The notes below the pieces were generated by a model. It saw nothing but the letters and a program-made list of their open reading frames with translations. It searched no databases and had not been told where the DNA came from. A program made the position numbers and the translations under genes. Shown here piece by piece: positions 9,667-18,540 of a stretch of 57,300 nucleotides of DNA. Origin of the DNA: Betaproteobacteria bacterium (lineage in GTDB: Bacteria; Pseudomonadota; Gammaproteobacteria; Burkholderiales; Rhodocyclaceae). Position 1 is the stretch's first letter; every line of letters starts with the position of its first letter. The stretch lies in the NCBI GenBank assembly GCA_009780885.1, contig WQZF01000010.1, positions 1 to 57,300 of the forward strand, written 5' to 3'.

Positions 9667-10689
9667 ATGAACCTTCCACCCTCTTCGCTTCCGCCCGTGG
9701 ATCCCTCCGAAGACCCGTTATGGCGCCGCGTCTGGCCGGCTCCGGCGAAGCTCAACCTCTTCCTGCACATCACGGGCCGCCGCAGCGACGGCTACCATCT
9801 GCTGGAAACCCTTTTCCGCTTCATCGACATCGAGCCGGACGAACACCACGGCGGCGGTAGCGACCGCCTGCGCTTCGTCCCGCGCAACGACTGGACGATC
9901 GCGCGTGCGCACCCATTGCCCGGCATCGGTGAAGAAAGCGACCTCAGCCTTCGCGCCGCAAGCCGTCTTCACGCCGCTGCCTGCGCGGCAGGACTTCCCC
10001 CTCCTTGCGGCGTGACGATCGAACTCGAAAAGCGTCTGCCGCAAGGGGGTGGCCTGGGCGGCGGAAGTTCGGACGCGGCAACCGTATTGCTGGCCTTGAA
10101 CCGCCTCTGGGGGCTCGGATTCAGCAACGCGGCGCTCTGCGCCATTGGACTCGAACTGGGGGCCGATGTCCCGGTCTTCGTTGCCGGAAGGAATGCCTTT
10201 GCCGCCGGAATCGGCGAAGAACTCAGGCCGCTTGATCTGCCCCCGGCCTGGTATGTTGTTGTCGCTCCCGATGTTGCGGTTCCCACCGCAGAAATCTTTC
10301 GCGCTCCCGAACTCAGGCGGGATACATCGCCGCTTGCCGCAAATGCCGATTTATGCGCCCCCGGCTTTGGCCGGAACGACCTCCAGCCGGCCGCCGTTGC
10401 CCGCTACCCCCAAATCGCCGCCTGTCTCGCCGCGCTGGAGAGCGCTGTGGAAACGGTTGCCCCGATGGAGCGAAAGCTGCGCGGAAAATCGAATCTGGCC
10501 CGCATGACCGGCTCTGGCGCCTGTGTCTTTGCCGAACTTCCCACCGGGGAAACCGCCCGCGCAGTATTGCGCGAACTCTCCGCCAGCGCTTCCCTTCCCC
10601 CCGCCGCCCGCGCCTGGCGCGCACGCGGCCTGCCGGTGCATCCCCTGCACGGTGAGCCTGTCGAGATTTTCGGCGATGGAAGCTCGTAA
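9667..10689 (+). CDS. ispE: 4-diphosphocytidyl-2-C-methyl-D-erythritol kinase
   Basis: IspE is a GHMP kinase that phosphorylates CDP-methylerythritol in the MEP isoprenoid pathway. The substrate motif PAPAKLNLFLHITGRRSDGYH lies at about residues 24-45. The ATP-binding glycine loop PQGGGLGGGSSDAAT is near 122-137. GADVPVF is near 165 and MTGSGACVFA lies toward the C-terminus. The ATG at 9667 was chosen because homologous sequence begins shortly after it. Length is 340 aa. The stop codon abuts the AT-rich palindrome at 10689, and the tRNA-Gln/prs genes often found next in related bacteria are absent here. Confidence 0.96.
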   Translation: MNLPPSSLPPVDPSEDPLWRRVWPAPAKLNLFLHITGRRSDGYHLLETLFRFIDIEPDEHHGGGSDRLRFVPRNDWTIARAHPLPGIGEESDLSLRAASRLHAAACAAGLPPPCGVTIELEKRLPQGGGLGGGSSDAATVLLALNRLWGLGFSNAALCAIGLELGADVPVFVAGRNAFAAGIGEELRPLDLPPAWYVVVAPDVAVPTAEIFRAPELRRDTSPLAANADLCAPGFGRNDLQPAAVARYPQIAACLAALESAVETVAPMERKLRGKSNLARMTGSGACVFAELPTGETARAVLRELSASASLPPAARAWRARGLPVHPLHGEPVEIFGDGSS

Positions 10690-10767
10690 TTTTCTAAATT
10701 TACTTAAATAATGTTTGGCTACTGTAGTGTTTTTTAATTAAGAATTATTACAATAAATTTAGAAAAT
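10689..10767 (-). repeat. AT-rich ~78-bp palindromic element, copy A
   Basis: The outer arms ATTTTCTAAATTTA and TAAATTTAGAAAAT enclose a centre with CTACTGTAG. The asymmetric part (AACATTATTTAAGTA next to the centre) reads in the opposite direction from copies B, C and D, so this copy is inverted. It lies between the convergent ispE and the DUF4124 gene, next to the ispE stop, and could also work as a bidirectional terminator. Confidence 0.9.
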
Positions 10768-10796
10768 CTGCCCGTTTATCAACCCTGTTTTCTCCG

Positions 10797-10841
10797 AATA
10801 AAAACGCCGCCGTCTGCGGTTTTCCGGTAGACGGCGGCGTT
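10797..10841 (-). terminator. Rho-independent terminator of the prlC/DUF4124 pair
   Basis: On the minus strand a stem AACGCCGCCGTCT/AGACGGCGGCGTT encloses a 13-nt loop and is followed by TTTTTATTC. It lies 24 nt after the stop of the DUF4124 protein gene. Confidence 0.9.
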
Positions 10842-10864
10842 GATGGATTTTGTTCGAGACGACT

Positions 10865-11566
10865 TTACTGGATCACTTGCGATACCGGCGCGTTGGGATC
10901 CGGGGGCTGGGCGGGCCTTGCGTTGGCGGGTTGTCGCGGCGCCGGCTTTTCGGGAGCGGCCGGAGTGACGATCGGAAGCGGCGAAGGTTTGCTGCCATAG
11001 GGCGCGGTTTTGGGATAGCCCGCCATGTCGAGCATGCTGTTCCACGCGCCCGCCTCGAAGCCGCGCAGGGCTTCCTTGCCGACGAGAACGGTGGGCAGGG
11101 ACGGGTTTTCGCTGCTGGTGGCCTTTTTGAAGGCGTCGACTTCTTCGGCGGTCTGGAGCAGTTTTTCGGTGAATGGGACGCCCCGGTTGTTCAGGAGGTC
11201 TCGCCCCAACTGGCACGGGCCGCCGCAATTGACGGAAGAATAAAGCGTCACCGGGTATCTTGCCGCCGCCTGGCGCACAGCGGCAGAAGGCGAAGGAGAT
11301 CCCGGAGCGGCGGGGGTTTTATCGCGATCGAGTTCTTCCGAAAACCCGCCGCCCCTTGAGACTTCGACCTTTTTGATTCCCGGCGGCGGCGGCATGTCGG
11401 AAATGACAGTGATTCCCGATACCGGATCGATCCAGCGGTAAGTCGTCTGCGGCTCTGTTTGCGCCGTGGAAAGAAGGGGGACGCCTGCGAGGAGGACGGC
11501 AATCAGGGTCAGCGTTTTGCGCGTTGTGGAAAAAGCGGAACTGCGGGAAGTGCTAAGGCGTTGCAT
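10865..11566 (-). CDS. Exported DUF4124-glutaredoxin-like protein
   Basis: The ATG at 11566 follows a good ribosome-binding site (GGGAGGAATTTGTC). This gives a 233-residue precursor with a signal peptide to about residue 37 (LLSTAQT). Residues ~40-70 (TTYRWIDPVSGITVISDMPP) match DUF4124, a beta domain of envelope proteins. Residues ~105-180 look like a glutaredoxin fold: VTLYSSVNCGGPC with a CGGPC motif, VPFTEKLL, and SLPTVLVGKEALRGFEAGAW with the cis-proline. The tail is Pro/Ala-rich and unstructured. A periplasmic thiol-exchange role is an inference. It is 37 nt downstream of prlC and shares its terminator. Confidence 0.85.
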   Translation of the reverse strand: MQRLSTSRSSAFSTTRKTLTLIAVLLAGVPLLSTAQTEPQTTYRWIDPVSGITVISDMPPPPGIKKVEVSRGGGFSEELDRDKTPAAPGSPSPSAAVRQAAARYPVTLYSSVNCGGPCQLGRDLLNNRGVPFTEKLLQTAEEVDAFKKATSSENPSLPTVLVGKEALRGFEAGAWNSMLDMAGYPKTAPYGSKPSPLPIVTPAAPEKPAPRQPANARPAQPPDPNAPVSQVIQ

Positions 11567-11603
11567 GACAAATTCCTCCCAACTGAATAAATTTGCGGGG
11601 AAA

Positions 11604-13721
11604 TCATACCACGCTGGCAGTCTCATTCATGCCATTGTGGCGCAGTAAGGCATCGACTTTTGGGGCGCGGCCACGGAAGGCGCTGAACGAGGCCAGCGCC
11701 GGGCGCGTGCCGCCGACGGCGAGGATTTCCTGATGGAAACGCCGCCCGGTTTCGGGATCGAAAGGATTGCCGGCTTCTTCAAAGGCGGCGTAGCAATCGG
11801 CGGAGAGGACTTCGGCCCATTTGTAGCTGTAGTATCCGGCGGCGTAACCGCCGGCGAAGATGTGCGAGAAGCTGTTGGGGAAACGCTGCCATTCGGGCGG
11901 AAAGATCACCGCGACTTCGCGCCGCACTTCGTCGAGCAGGGCAAGAACGGAGGAATTTTCGCTTCCGGCGTCAAACTCGCAGTGCAGGCGCATGTCGAAG
12001 AGCGCGAATTCGATCTGGCGCAGCATCTGCATTCCGCTCTGGAAATTCTTCGCGGCAAGCATCTTGTCGAAGAGTTCGCGCGGCAGCGGGATTCCGGTGT
12101 CGATATGGGCGCTCATGCTTTCGACGACGGACCATTCCCAACAGAAATTTTCCATGAACTGCGAGGGCAATTCGACCGCGTCCCACTCGACGCCAGCGAT
12201 GCCGGAGACAGCGAGTTCGTCGACGCGGGTGAGCATGTGATGCAGTCCGTGTCCGGTCTCGTGGAAGAGTGTGATGACTTCGTCGTGTGAAAAAGTCGCC
12301 TGTTTGCCGCCGACCGGACGCGCGAAGTTGCAGTTGAGATAGGCCACCGGCGTCTGGACGCCCGTGGCGATGCGGCGGCGGGAAATGGCGTCGTTCATCC
12401 AGGCGCCGCCGCGTTTTTCCTCGCGCGCGTAAAGATCGAGATAAAAGCGTCCGAGCAGTTCGCCGCCGGGCGATTCGATGCGGAAAAAGCGCACGTCCTC
12501 ATGCCAGGTCTGGGCGGAATCGGATTTGAGGCGCACGGAAAAGAGGGTTTCGATCGCGGAGAAAAGTCCGGCGAGCACTTTTTCTTCGGTGAAATACTGG
12601 CGCGCTTCCTGTTCGGAAAAGGCATAGCGCGCCTGCCGCAGTTTTTCCGTGGCGTAGGCGATGTCCCAGGATTCAAGCGGGTCGAGTTTGAGTTCGTCGC
12701 GGGCGAAGGCGCGCAGTTCGGCGATGTCGCGCTCCGCGAAGGGACGCGCGCGGCGTGCCAGATCGCGCAGGAATTCGAGCACTTGCCGCGGCGATTCGGC
12801 CATTTTCGGTTCCAGCGAGACTTCGGCGTAATTGCCAAAGCCGAGCAATTGCGCCTCTTCCGCGCGCAGCCGCAGCAGGCGGCGAATCAGCGAGGTGTTG
12901 TCGAGTTCCGGCGGCCCGAATTCGGAAGCGCGGACCGCGTAGGCGCGGTACATCGCCTCGCGCAGTGGACGATCCTCGGCGTATTGCATGACCGGAACAT
13001 AGGACGGCGCCTGCAGCGTGAAACGCCATTGCGGGGTCGTGCCTTCCGCCGCTTTTTCCGCGCGCAAGCGTGCCGCTTCGACGACATCCGGCGGCAGACC
13101 GGCAAGTCGCTCCGGGTCGGCAAGGCTTTCGGTATGGGCGTTGGTGGCGTCGAGCAGGTTTTCGGAAAATTTCGCCTGCAAGGCCGCGAGTTCTTCCTGG
13201 ATTTGCTGGAAGCGCGGTTTTTGCTCTTCGGGCAATTCAGCGCCGGAGAGGCGGAAATCGCGTATTTCGTTTTCGACGACGCGCTGCTGCGCTGGTGTCA
13301 GACCGGCGAATTCCCGGCTCTGCGCCAGCATTTTGTATTTGCCGAAAAGCGCCTGATTCTGGCCGAGCTCGCTGTAAAAGCGGGTAACTTCGGGCAGCAG
13401 GTCGTTATAGGCGTCGCGCCAGACGGGAATGTCATTGACCGAATGCAGATGCCCGACGATGCCCCAGGCGCGGGAAAGGCGTTCCATTGCATCGGAGAGG
13501 GGCGCGACGAACCCGGCCCAGGTCGCGGGTACGCCGTCCGCGCCCAGCCGCGCGACCAGCGCGCGGTTTTCGTTCAGCAACTGGGTCAGGGCGGGACGCA
13601 CATGTTCCGGGCGGATCAAATCGAAACGCGGCAACGCCGAAAAATCGAGCAGGGGATTGGCGTCGTTTGGGGAGGGAGGGTGCTTGGAAGAAGAGGCGGA
13701 AGAAGAAGAGCTTTGCGACAC
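11604..13721 (-). CDS. prlC: Oligopeptidase A (M3 zinc metallopeptidase)
   Basis: This cytoplasmic zinc peptidase degrades short peptides, including cleaved signal peptides. The 705 residues match the OpdA/PrlC subfamily. The active site HETGHGLHHML (HExGH zinc ligands and catalytic Glu; His-Glu-Thr-Gly-His) is near residue 482. The downstream third ligand region VEWDAVELPSQFMENF is about 30 residues later. The C-terminal FSAFRGRAPKVDALLRHNG is typical. The first ~20 residues are a Ser-rich leader (SQSSSSSASSS) and may be an over-extended start. Confidence 0.95.
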   Translation of the reverse strand: MSQSSSSSASSSKHPPSPNDANPLLDFSALPRFDLIRPEHVRPALTQLLNENRALVARLGADGVPATWAGFVAPLSDAMERLSRAWGIVGHLHSVNDIPVWRDAYNDLLPEVTRFYSELGQNQALFGKYKMLAQSREFAGLTPAQQRVVENEIRDFRLSGAELPEEQKPRFQQIQEELAALQAKFSENLLDATNAHTESLADPERLAGLPPDVVEAARLRAEKAAEGTTPQWRFTLQAPSYVPVMQYAEDRPLREAMYRAYAVRASEFGPPELDNTSLIRRLLRLRAEEAQLLGFGNYAEVSLEPKMAESPRQVLEFLRDLARRARPFAERDIAELRAFARDELKLDPLESWDIAYATEKLRQARYAFSEQEARQYFTEEKVLAGLFSAIETLFSVRLKSDSAQTWHEDVRFFRIESPGGELLGRFYLDLYAREEKRGGAWMNDAISRRRIATGVQTPVAYLNCNFARPVGGKQATFSHDEVITLFHETGHGLHHMLTRVDELAVSGIAGVEWDAVELPSQFMENFCWEWSVVESMSAHIDTGIPLPRELFDKMLAAKNFQSGMQMLRQIEFALFDMRLHCEFDAGSENSSVLALLDEVRREVAVIFPPEWQRFPNSFSHIFAGGYAAGYYSYKWAEVLSADCYAAFEEAGNPFDPETGRRFHQEILAVGGTRPALASFSAFRGRAPKVDALLRHNGMNETASVV

Positions 13722-13747
13722 TTTTAAAATTCCAGATTAACGTTAAA

Positions 13748-13900
13748 TTTGAGTCACCCCAACCTGAAGCTTGGGGATTCCTGTAGGGGCGGGTTTGAAA
13801 CCCGCCCCTACACAATGCGGGGCGCCTTCGGCGCCTGTTAGGCCATGTCTCGCTGACCCCGCCATGAATGGCGGGGGTTGCGCTCGACAGGTGTTCAATT
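13748..13900 (+). repeat. ~155-bp dispersed repeat with internal hairpins, copy 1
   Basis: It starts with GAGTCACCCCAACCTGAAG. It holds the hairpin GGGGCGGGTTTGAAACCCGCCCC and the stem GGCGCCTTCGGCGCC, then CCCCGCCATGAATGGCGGGG, and ends at GACAGGTGTTCAATT. A close second copy is at 22618-22795 and a diverged inverted copy at 56808-56934. Confidence 0.88.
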
Positions 13901-13908
13901 GCTTAGTT

Positions 13909-13992
13909 CGTAGGATGGGTAGAGCGCAGCGAAACCCATCGGAATTCCGGATTGAGAAATGATGGGTTTCGCTTGCGCTTAACCCATCCTGC
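13909..13992. repeat. Intergenic inverted repeat, GTAGGATGGG family, copy 3
   Basis: The arms GTAGGATGGGTAGAGCGCAG and GCTTGCGCTTAACCCATCCT are slightly diverged from each other. It directly follows the 155-bp repeat. Together with that repeat it fills the ~300-bp gap between prlC and the prenyltransferase gene, where I see no gene. Confidence 0.85.
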
Positions 13993-14029
13993 GCGGCCTT
14001 TTCATCCCGACAGGATTTGGAATCCGGAT

Positions 14030-14980
14030 TCAAACCCTGAAGGCGCTGATGATAATCCCGCCGATCAGGGCGATCGAAAACATCATTTGCAGGCGTGCCG
14101 CCATGACATCGCCTTCCCTGATGCGCGCCGGTTCGCTGACTTCGGCGCGGTTGATGTAGTGGATGTTCCGCAGCGCCATCGGCGCCGTCAGAAAGACCAG
14201 CAGCGCCCAGGAATCGAGAATGCCCGTGCCGACCATCAGCGCCACGGCCAGATAGGCCGTGCCGAGCAAGGCGGCGTATTCGACCTTGGCGGTGCGGATG
14301 CCGAACAGGATCGGCATGGTCTTGATGGGAACGCGGCGGTCGTGGCTGATGTCGCGGGTGTTGTTGGCGAGCAGGATATTGGTCGTCAGGCAGGCCAGGG
14401 GGATCGCCAGATACCAGGCGTCGCGCGGAACGTCGCCGGTGAGCGCGAATACCGCGCCAGCGACCATCAACAGGCCGAACAACGTGAAAATCAGCAATTC
14501 GCCGAGCGCGACGTATTTGAATTTCGTGTAGAAAATCCCGCCGAGGCAACCGGCAAGGCCGAACCAGAGCAGCGTCCAACTGGTGAAATAAATCATCACG
14601 AAACCGAGCACTGTGCCCAATCCCATCAACGCGAAACCGACGCGCAGGAAATCGGGCGGCGGCAGTTCGCCGTTGACCAGGAGACGGCTCGACCCGTAAG
14701 TGTCGGGACGGTCGACGCCGCTTTTCCAGTCGTAAAAATCGCTGATCAGGTTCGCGCCCAGGTGGTAGCTGATGCCGGCCACCGCGATCAGCGGCAGCAG
14801 CCACCATTCGGGATTGGCCAGTCCCTGGCGTTGCAGCGAAAAAACATAGGCGCCGGCCAGTAGAATCGGCATTGCCGAAGCTGGCAATGAAAAAAGGCGC
14901 AGCGCGCAAATCCACAGCGCCATTTTTGTCCGAGTCTCCGGCGGTTTTTCCATCTGCATTTTCATCCTTTTCTTCGTCAT
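14030..14980 (-). CDS. UbiA-family prenyltransferase (MenA-like)
   Basis: The ATG at 14980 is preceded by GAAGGAAAC. It gives a 316-residue membrane protein with about eight hydrophobic segments. The first Asp-rich motif is NLISDFYDWKSGVD (about residues 65-78). The second is around DTYGSSRLLVNGELP and TRDISHDRRVPIKTMPILFG (about 195-215). This split of motifs and the length resemble 1,4-dihydroxy-2-naphthoate octaprenyltransferase (MenA) and relatives rather than 4-hydroxybenzoate UbiA. No other menaquinone genes are in the window, so the acceptor is not certain. It is transcribed away from the CPBP gene. Confidence 0.8.
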   Translation of the reverse strand: MTKKRMKMQMEKPPETRTKMALWICALRLFSLPASAMPILLAGAYVFSLQRQGLANPEWWLLPLIAVAGISYHLGANLISDFYDWKSGVDRPDTYGSSRLLVNGELPPPDFLRVGFALMGLGTVLGFVMIYFTSWTLLWFGLAGCLGGIFYTKFKYVALGELLIFTLFGLLMVAGAVFALTGDVPRDAWYLAIPLACLTTNILLANNTRDISHDRRVPIKTMPILFGIRTAKVEYAALLGTAYLAVALMVGTGILDSWALLVFLTAPMALRNIHYINRAEVSEPARIREGDVMAARLQMMFSIALIGGIIISAFRV

Positions 14981-15044
14981 CCCGTTTCCTTCATTGTTCC
15001 CCAGTATTTCCGGGGCCTTCATTCTACCTGCCAGGGTTCTCTCC

Positions 15045-15737
15045 ATGTCTTCCGAAAACCACCATTCCCGCCACTCCTCGCATACGCCGCCTGGATCGCC
15101 TTACGCGCCCGTTGCCGCCTTGCTTCTCGCCGCCGCGCTCTGGGGCCTGATGTTTTCGCCATGGACCGCGCCGCATATCGACTTCTGGCTGACGATGAGC
15201 GGCTCGGCGCTGGCGCTCGCCGCGCTTGGCCTGAAGCTCGGCGGCAACTGGCGCGGGCAGTGGATCCTTTCGCTGCGCGAAATCGCGATCGGCGTAGTTT
15301 CCGCAGCCCTTCTCTGGCTCATTTTCTATTGCGGCCATTTTTTCAGCACCCTGCTGTTCAGCTTTGCCCGGCCACAGGTCGGATTGATTTATGCCATCAA
15401 GGGCGCGGAAAATCCCTGGATGCTCGCCGCACTGTTGCTGTTCCTGATCGGGCCGGCGGAAGAAATTTTCTGGCGCGGATTCTTGCAACGCCGGCTCGCG
15501 GCATTCCTCAACGAACGCAACGACAAGGGCAGGGGAGAACTTCACGCCTGGCTGCTGGGCAGTCTGGCTTATGCGCTGGTGCATCTATGGGCATTCAACT
15601 TCATGTTGCTGGGCGCCGCGCTTGTCTGCGGCCTCTTCTGGGGGGCGCTTTACCGCTGGAGAAAAAATCTCGTGCCGGTGCTGGTTTCCCATGCCTTGTG
15701 GGATGTGGCGATCTTTATTCTCTTCCCGGTCGTCTGA
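15045..15737 (+). CDS. CPBP-family intramembrane metalloprotease
   Basis: The 230-residue membrane protein has about six hydrophobic segments. The three CPBP (Abi) motifs are in order: EEIFWRGFLQRRL near residue 148, HLWAFNFMLLGA near 185, and HALWDVAIF near the C-terminus. The two glutamates and the histidines are the expected catalytic or metal-binding residues. Family roles include CAAX-type processing and bacteriocin self-immunity; the substrate here is unknown. The ATG at 15045 was chosen over an upstream TTG. It is divergent from the prenyltransferase gene. Confidence 0.85.
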   Translation: MSSENHHSRHSSHTPPGSPYAPVAALLLAAALWGLMFSPWTAPHIDFWLTMSGSALALAALGLKLGGNWRGQWILSLREIAIGVVSAALLWLIFYCGHFFSTLLFSFARPQVGLIYAIKGAENPWMLAALLLFLIGPAEEIFWRGFLQRRLAAFLNERNDKGRGELHAWLLGSLAYALVHLWAFNFMLLGAALVCGLFWGALYRWRKNLVPVLVSHALWDVAIFILFPVV

Positions 15738-15749
15738 GAATTCCTGGGC

Positions 15750-15774
15750 GCCGAAACATCCCTTCGGCATTTTT
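15750..15774 (+). terminator. Rho-independent terminator after the CPBP gene
   Basis: The stem GCCGAA/TTCGGC with loop ACATCCC is followed by ATTTTTG. It lies 12 nt past the stop, in the gap between the convergent CPBP and ppa genes. Confidence 0.75.
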
Positions 15775-15791
15775 GTCCGCTACCCCGGGAT

Positions 15792-16328
15792 TTATTTGTT
15801 TTCCGCGTCGTGCTGCTCGACACCGGAGAGGATTTCCTTCTTCGCGTCTTCCGCATCGCGCCAGCCGTGTATCCTGACGAACTTGCCCGGTTCCAGATCC
15901 TTGTAATGCTCGAAGAAGTGCGCGATCTGATCCAGCGTGATCTGCGGCAAGTCGCGCGGCGACTGGACATTGCGATACATCGGGGTCAGCTTGTCGACCG
16001 GCACTGCCAGAATCTTTGCATCGCCGCCCGCTTCATCTTCCATCGACAACATTCCGATCGGACGGCAACGCACGACGACTCCCGGCGGCAGCGCAAACTG
16101 CGCCAGTACCAGCACATCGACCGGATCGCCGTCGTCGGCGATGGTGTTGGGGATATAGCCGTAATTACAGGGATAGTGCATCGAAGTTGCCATGAACCGG
16201 TCGACAAAAATGGTTCCGCTGTCCTTGTCCACTTCGTACTTGATCGGTTCGGAATGCATCGAGATCTCGATGATGACGTTGATGTCGTTCGGGATCGACT
16301 TGCCAGCAGGAATATCGGAAAGAGGCAT
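15792..16328 (-). CDS. ppa: Inorganic pyrophosphatase (family I)
   Basis: This soluble enzyme hydrolyses pyrophosphate to drive biosynthesis. The start MPLSDIPAGKSIPNDINVIIEI at 16328 gives 178 residues, normal for the family. The metal-binding signature DGDPVDVLVL is near residue 66, and YGYIPNTIADDGD precedes it. KDLEPGKFVRIHGW, which carries the C-terminal substrate-binding segment, is near 150. AAAGAAAG before the ATG is a weak ribosome-binding site. Confidence 0.96.
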   Translation of the reverse strand: MPLSDIPAGKSIPNDINVIIEISMHSEPIKYEVDKDSGTIFVDRFMATSMHYPCNYGYIPNTIADDGDPVDVLVLAQFALPPGVVVRCRPIGMLSMEDEAGGDAKILAVPVDKLTPMYRNVQSPRDLPQITLDQIAHFFEHYKDLEPGKFVRIHGWRDAEDAKKEILSGVEQHDAENK

Positions 16329-16473
16329 GTTTGGGTTCTTTCTTTGGATAAGAATCTGATAAACCACAATTATAACGGCTTGCCTGGGGATTCAGGCACT
16401 TTGCCCGGCAACCCGAAAACGGCAAGGGATGAATGAGGCAGGATCGGCAGAAAATCTTTTTGGAAAAAAGTAT

Positions 16474-16551
16474 ATTTTCTAAATTACTTGAATAATTCTT
16501 TGTTAAAACATACTACTGTAGCGAATTATTCTTTAAGTAAATTTAGAAAAT
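16474..16551 (+). repeat. AT-rich ~78-bp palindromic element, copy B
   Basis: The arms ATTTTCTAAATTACTTGAAT and TTAAGTAAATTTAGAAAAT flank the centre ACTACTGTAGC. It lies in the 350-bp divergent gap between ppa and ubiG, so it is not simply a 3' terminator. Nothing else is recognisable in that gap. Confidence 0.9.
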
Positions 16552-16680
16552 TGAGACTGAAAACTCCTCCGTGCTTTTGGGTTCCAGTCTCCGGGGAATT
16601 GCCGCAGCGCCGTCCGGGAAGGAGATTGAACGGTAAAATATCCAAAGAGTGCATCCTCAACCGATTCTGAAAGCCCAACA

Positions 16681-17385
16681 ATGAACAACGCCGATTCGTC
16701 GGAACTCGATAAATTCAGCGCCCTGGCGCATCGCTGGTGGGATCCGCGCAGCGAATTCAAACCCCTTCACGACATCAATCCCCTGCGCCTGGACTGGATC
16801 CGGCAACGCGCGCAATTGCAGGGAAAGAAGGCGCTCGATGTGGGCTGCGGCGGCGGGATTCTTGCGGAAAGCATGGATGCGGCGGGCGCTGCGGTTACCG
16901 GCATCGACCTCTCCGAAAAGGCGCTGGGCGTGGCCCGCCTGCACCTTCTGGAAAGCGGGCGCAAGGTCGATTACCGTGAAATCCCGGCGGAAGATCTGGC
17001 CCGGAACGAAGCGGAAGGATATGATATCGTCACCTGCATGGAACTCCTCGAACATGTCCCCAATCCGCAAACGACCATTGCCGCCTGCGCCGCGCTCCTG
17101 CGTCCGGGAGGGCACCTCTTTCTCTCCACGTTGAACCGCAATCCAAAATCCTGGCTCTTTGCCATCGTCGGAGCGGAATATCTGCTGCGCCTTTTGCCCA
17201 AGGGGATGCACGACTACTCGAAATTCATCAAGCCTTCCGAGCTGGCGCGCTGGGTCAAGAATGCCGGACTCGAAGTCGCGGCGATCACCGGGATGAGCTA
17301 CCGCCCGATCACGCGAAGCTACACGCTCGGCGAGGACGCCAGCGTCAATTACCTGATGCACGCCGTCAAACCGGCCTCGATCTGA
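16681..17385 (+). CDS. ubiG: Ubiquinone biosynthesis O-methyltransferase
   Basis: UbiG performs both O-methylations in ubiquinone synthesis using SAM. Length is 234 aa. The N-terminal [23 protein letters not shown] is a strong family signature. The SAM-binding glycine loop [16 protein letters not shown] is at about residues 56-71, and [10 protein letters not shown]-like sequence ([14 protein letters not shown]) at 116-128. The C-terminal [21 protein letters not shown] is typical. The next gene, gph, starts 6 nt downstream; this ubiG-gph pair is common in proteobacteria. Confidence 0.97.
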   Translation: MNNADSSELDKFSALAHRWWDPRSEFKPLHDINPLRLDWIRQRAQLQGKKALDVGCGGGILAESMDAAGAAVTGIDLSEKALGVARLHLLESGRKVDYREIPAEDLARNEAEGYDIVTCMELLEHVPNPQTTIAACAALLRPGGHLFLSTLNRNPKSWLFAIVGAEYLLRLLPKGMHDYSKFIKPSELARWVKNAGLEVAAITGMSYRPITRSYTLGEDASVNYLMHAVKPASI

Positions 17386-17391
17386 CAAGGC

Positions 17392-18090
17392 ATGAAATCG
17401 CCCAAATCTTCTCCCGCGTGCCGTATCGAGCACCGGATTGGCGCCGTGTTTTTCGATCTCGACGGCACCTTTGCCGATACGGCCCCCGACCTTGCAGCCG
17501 CCATCAATCGCTTGCTCGCGGAGCGCGGCATGGCGGGGTTGCCCCCGAAAACCCTGCGCCCCTACGTATCCCAGGGCGCGCGTGGATTGCTGCGCATCGG
17601 CATTGGCCTTTCCCCCGGCGATCCCGGCTATGCCGAGGCGCTTGCGCGTTTTGTCGCCCTGTACGCTGAAAACCTGTGCGAAGAAACCGTGCCTTTTCCC
17701 GGCATCGACATCCTGTTGGCGCAAATCGAAGCCAAGGGGATTCCCTGGGGAATCGTGACCAACAAGGCGGAGCGATTCTCGCTGCCGCTTCTGGAAAAAA
17801 TGGGCTACCGCCAGCGCGCGGCATGTATCGTCAGCGGCGATAGCGCCCAGCGCCCCAAGCCGGCGCCGGATCTCTTGCAGTTGGCCGCGAAACTGACCGG
17901 TGTTGCGCCCGGAGAAAGCGTCTTTATCGGCGATGACCCGCGCGATGTCGAAGCAGGGCGCGCTGCCGCGATGAGCACCATCGCCGTGCGCTGGGGTTAC
18001 CTGGGCGACGGTCCGCCGATCGAAGCCTGGGGCGCGGATTTTGTCGTCGGAGCGGCAACGGAAATCACGGCCCTTTTGGGCCTCGGATGA
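17392..18090 (+). CDS. gph: Phosphoglycolate phosphatase (HAD family)
   Basis: Gph dephosphorylates 2-phosphoglycolate from DNA repair or oxygenase activity. HAD motif I, FFDLDGTFADTAPDLAAAI, begins near residue 20; Phe replaces the usual Leu/Val after DGT. Motif II is VTNK (near 120). The motif III lysine lies in RPKPAPDLL, and motif IV is GDDPRDVEAGRAA (near 182). Length is 232 aa. It is closely spaced after ubiG, and the tmRNA gene starts 52 nt after its stop. Confidence 0.93.
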   Translation: MKSPKSSPACRIEHRIGAVFFDLDGTFADTAPDLAAAINRLLAERGMAGLPPKTLRPYVSQGARGLLRIGIGLSPGDPGYAEALARFVALYAENLCEETVPFPGIDILLAQIEAKGIPWGIVTNKAERFSLPLLEKMGYRQRAACIVSGDSAQRPKPAPDLLQLAAKLTGVAPGESVFIGDDPRDVEAGRAAAMSTIAVRWGYLGDGPPIEAWGADFVVGAATEITALLGLG

Positions 18091-18142
18091 TAGAATAACC
18101 CCCTTGCGCAGTAATGCCGGTTCATTCACTGTACCGACCACC

Positions 18143-18507
18143 GGGGGCGACATGGCTTCGACGTGGGTTGCAAAGCAGCGCAGTGCATACCGAGGACCAG
18201 CCACCTCGTAAATCCGCTGGAAATCCATAAACGCCAACGACGAGCGTTTCGTTCTGGCCGCCTAAGGGCGCCGGACCGCTACACTGACTGGTTCCTGGGT
18301 CAGGCGGGGCAACCCGCAGTAGCGTCATTTACAGGGACTCGCTTCCGCCAGCGTCGCTTTGGCGGCAAGCCAGACTCAAGGCGACTCGCCAACCGCAAGC
18401 CTGCCTGGCCGGCGTGTCAAGGTTAAACCCCAAATGACCGGGCTAAGTATGTAGAACTGCCTGTAGAGGACTTACGGACGCGGGTTCGATTCCCGCCGCC
18501 TCCACCA
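18143..18507 (+). ncRNA. ssrA: Transfer-messenger RNA
   Basis: tmRNA rescues stalled ribosomes and adds a degradation tag. The 5' end GGGGGCGACATGGCTTCGAC pairs with the 3' end CGCCTCC before the encoded CCA (7-bp acceptor stem with one G-U). The 3' portion carries GGTTCGATTCCC, a T-arm. The resume codon GCC at 18233 opens the tag frame ANDERFVLAA, ending in TAA at 18263-18265. The commonest betaproteobacterial tag is ANDERFALAA, so V replaces A. It is a standard one-piece molecule. Confidence 0.97.
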
Positions 18508-18540
18508 ATAACCAATTCCAAGTAGTTCGGAATAGTTCAG

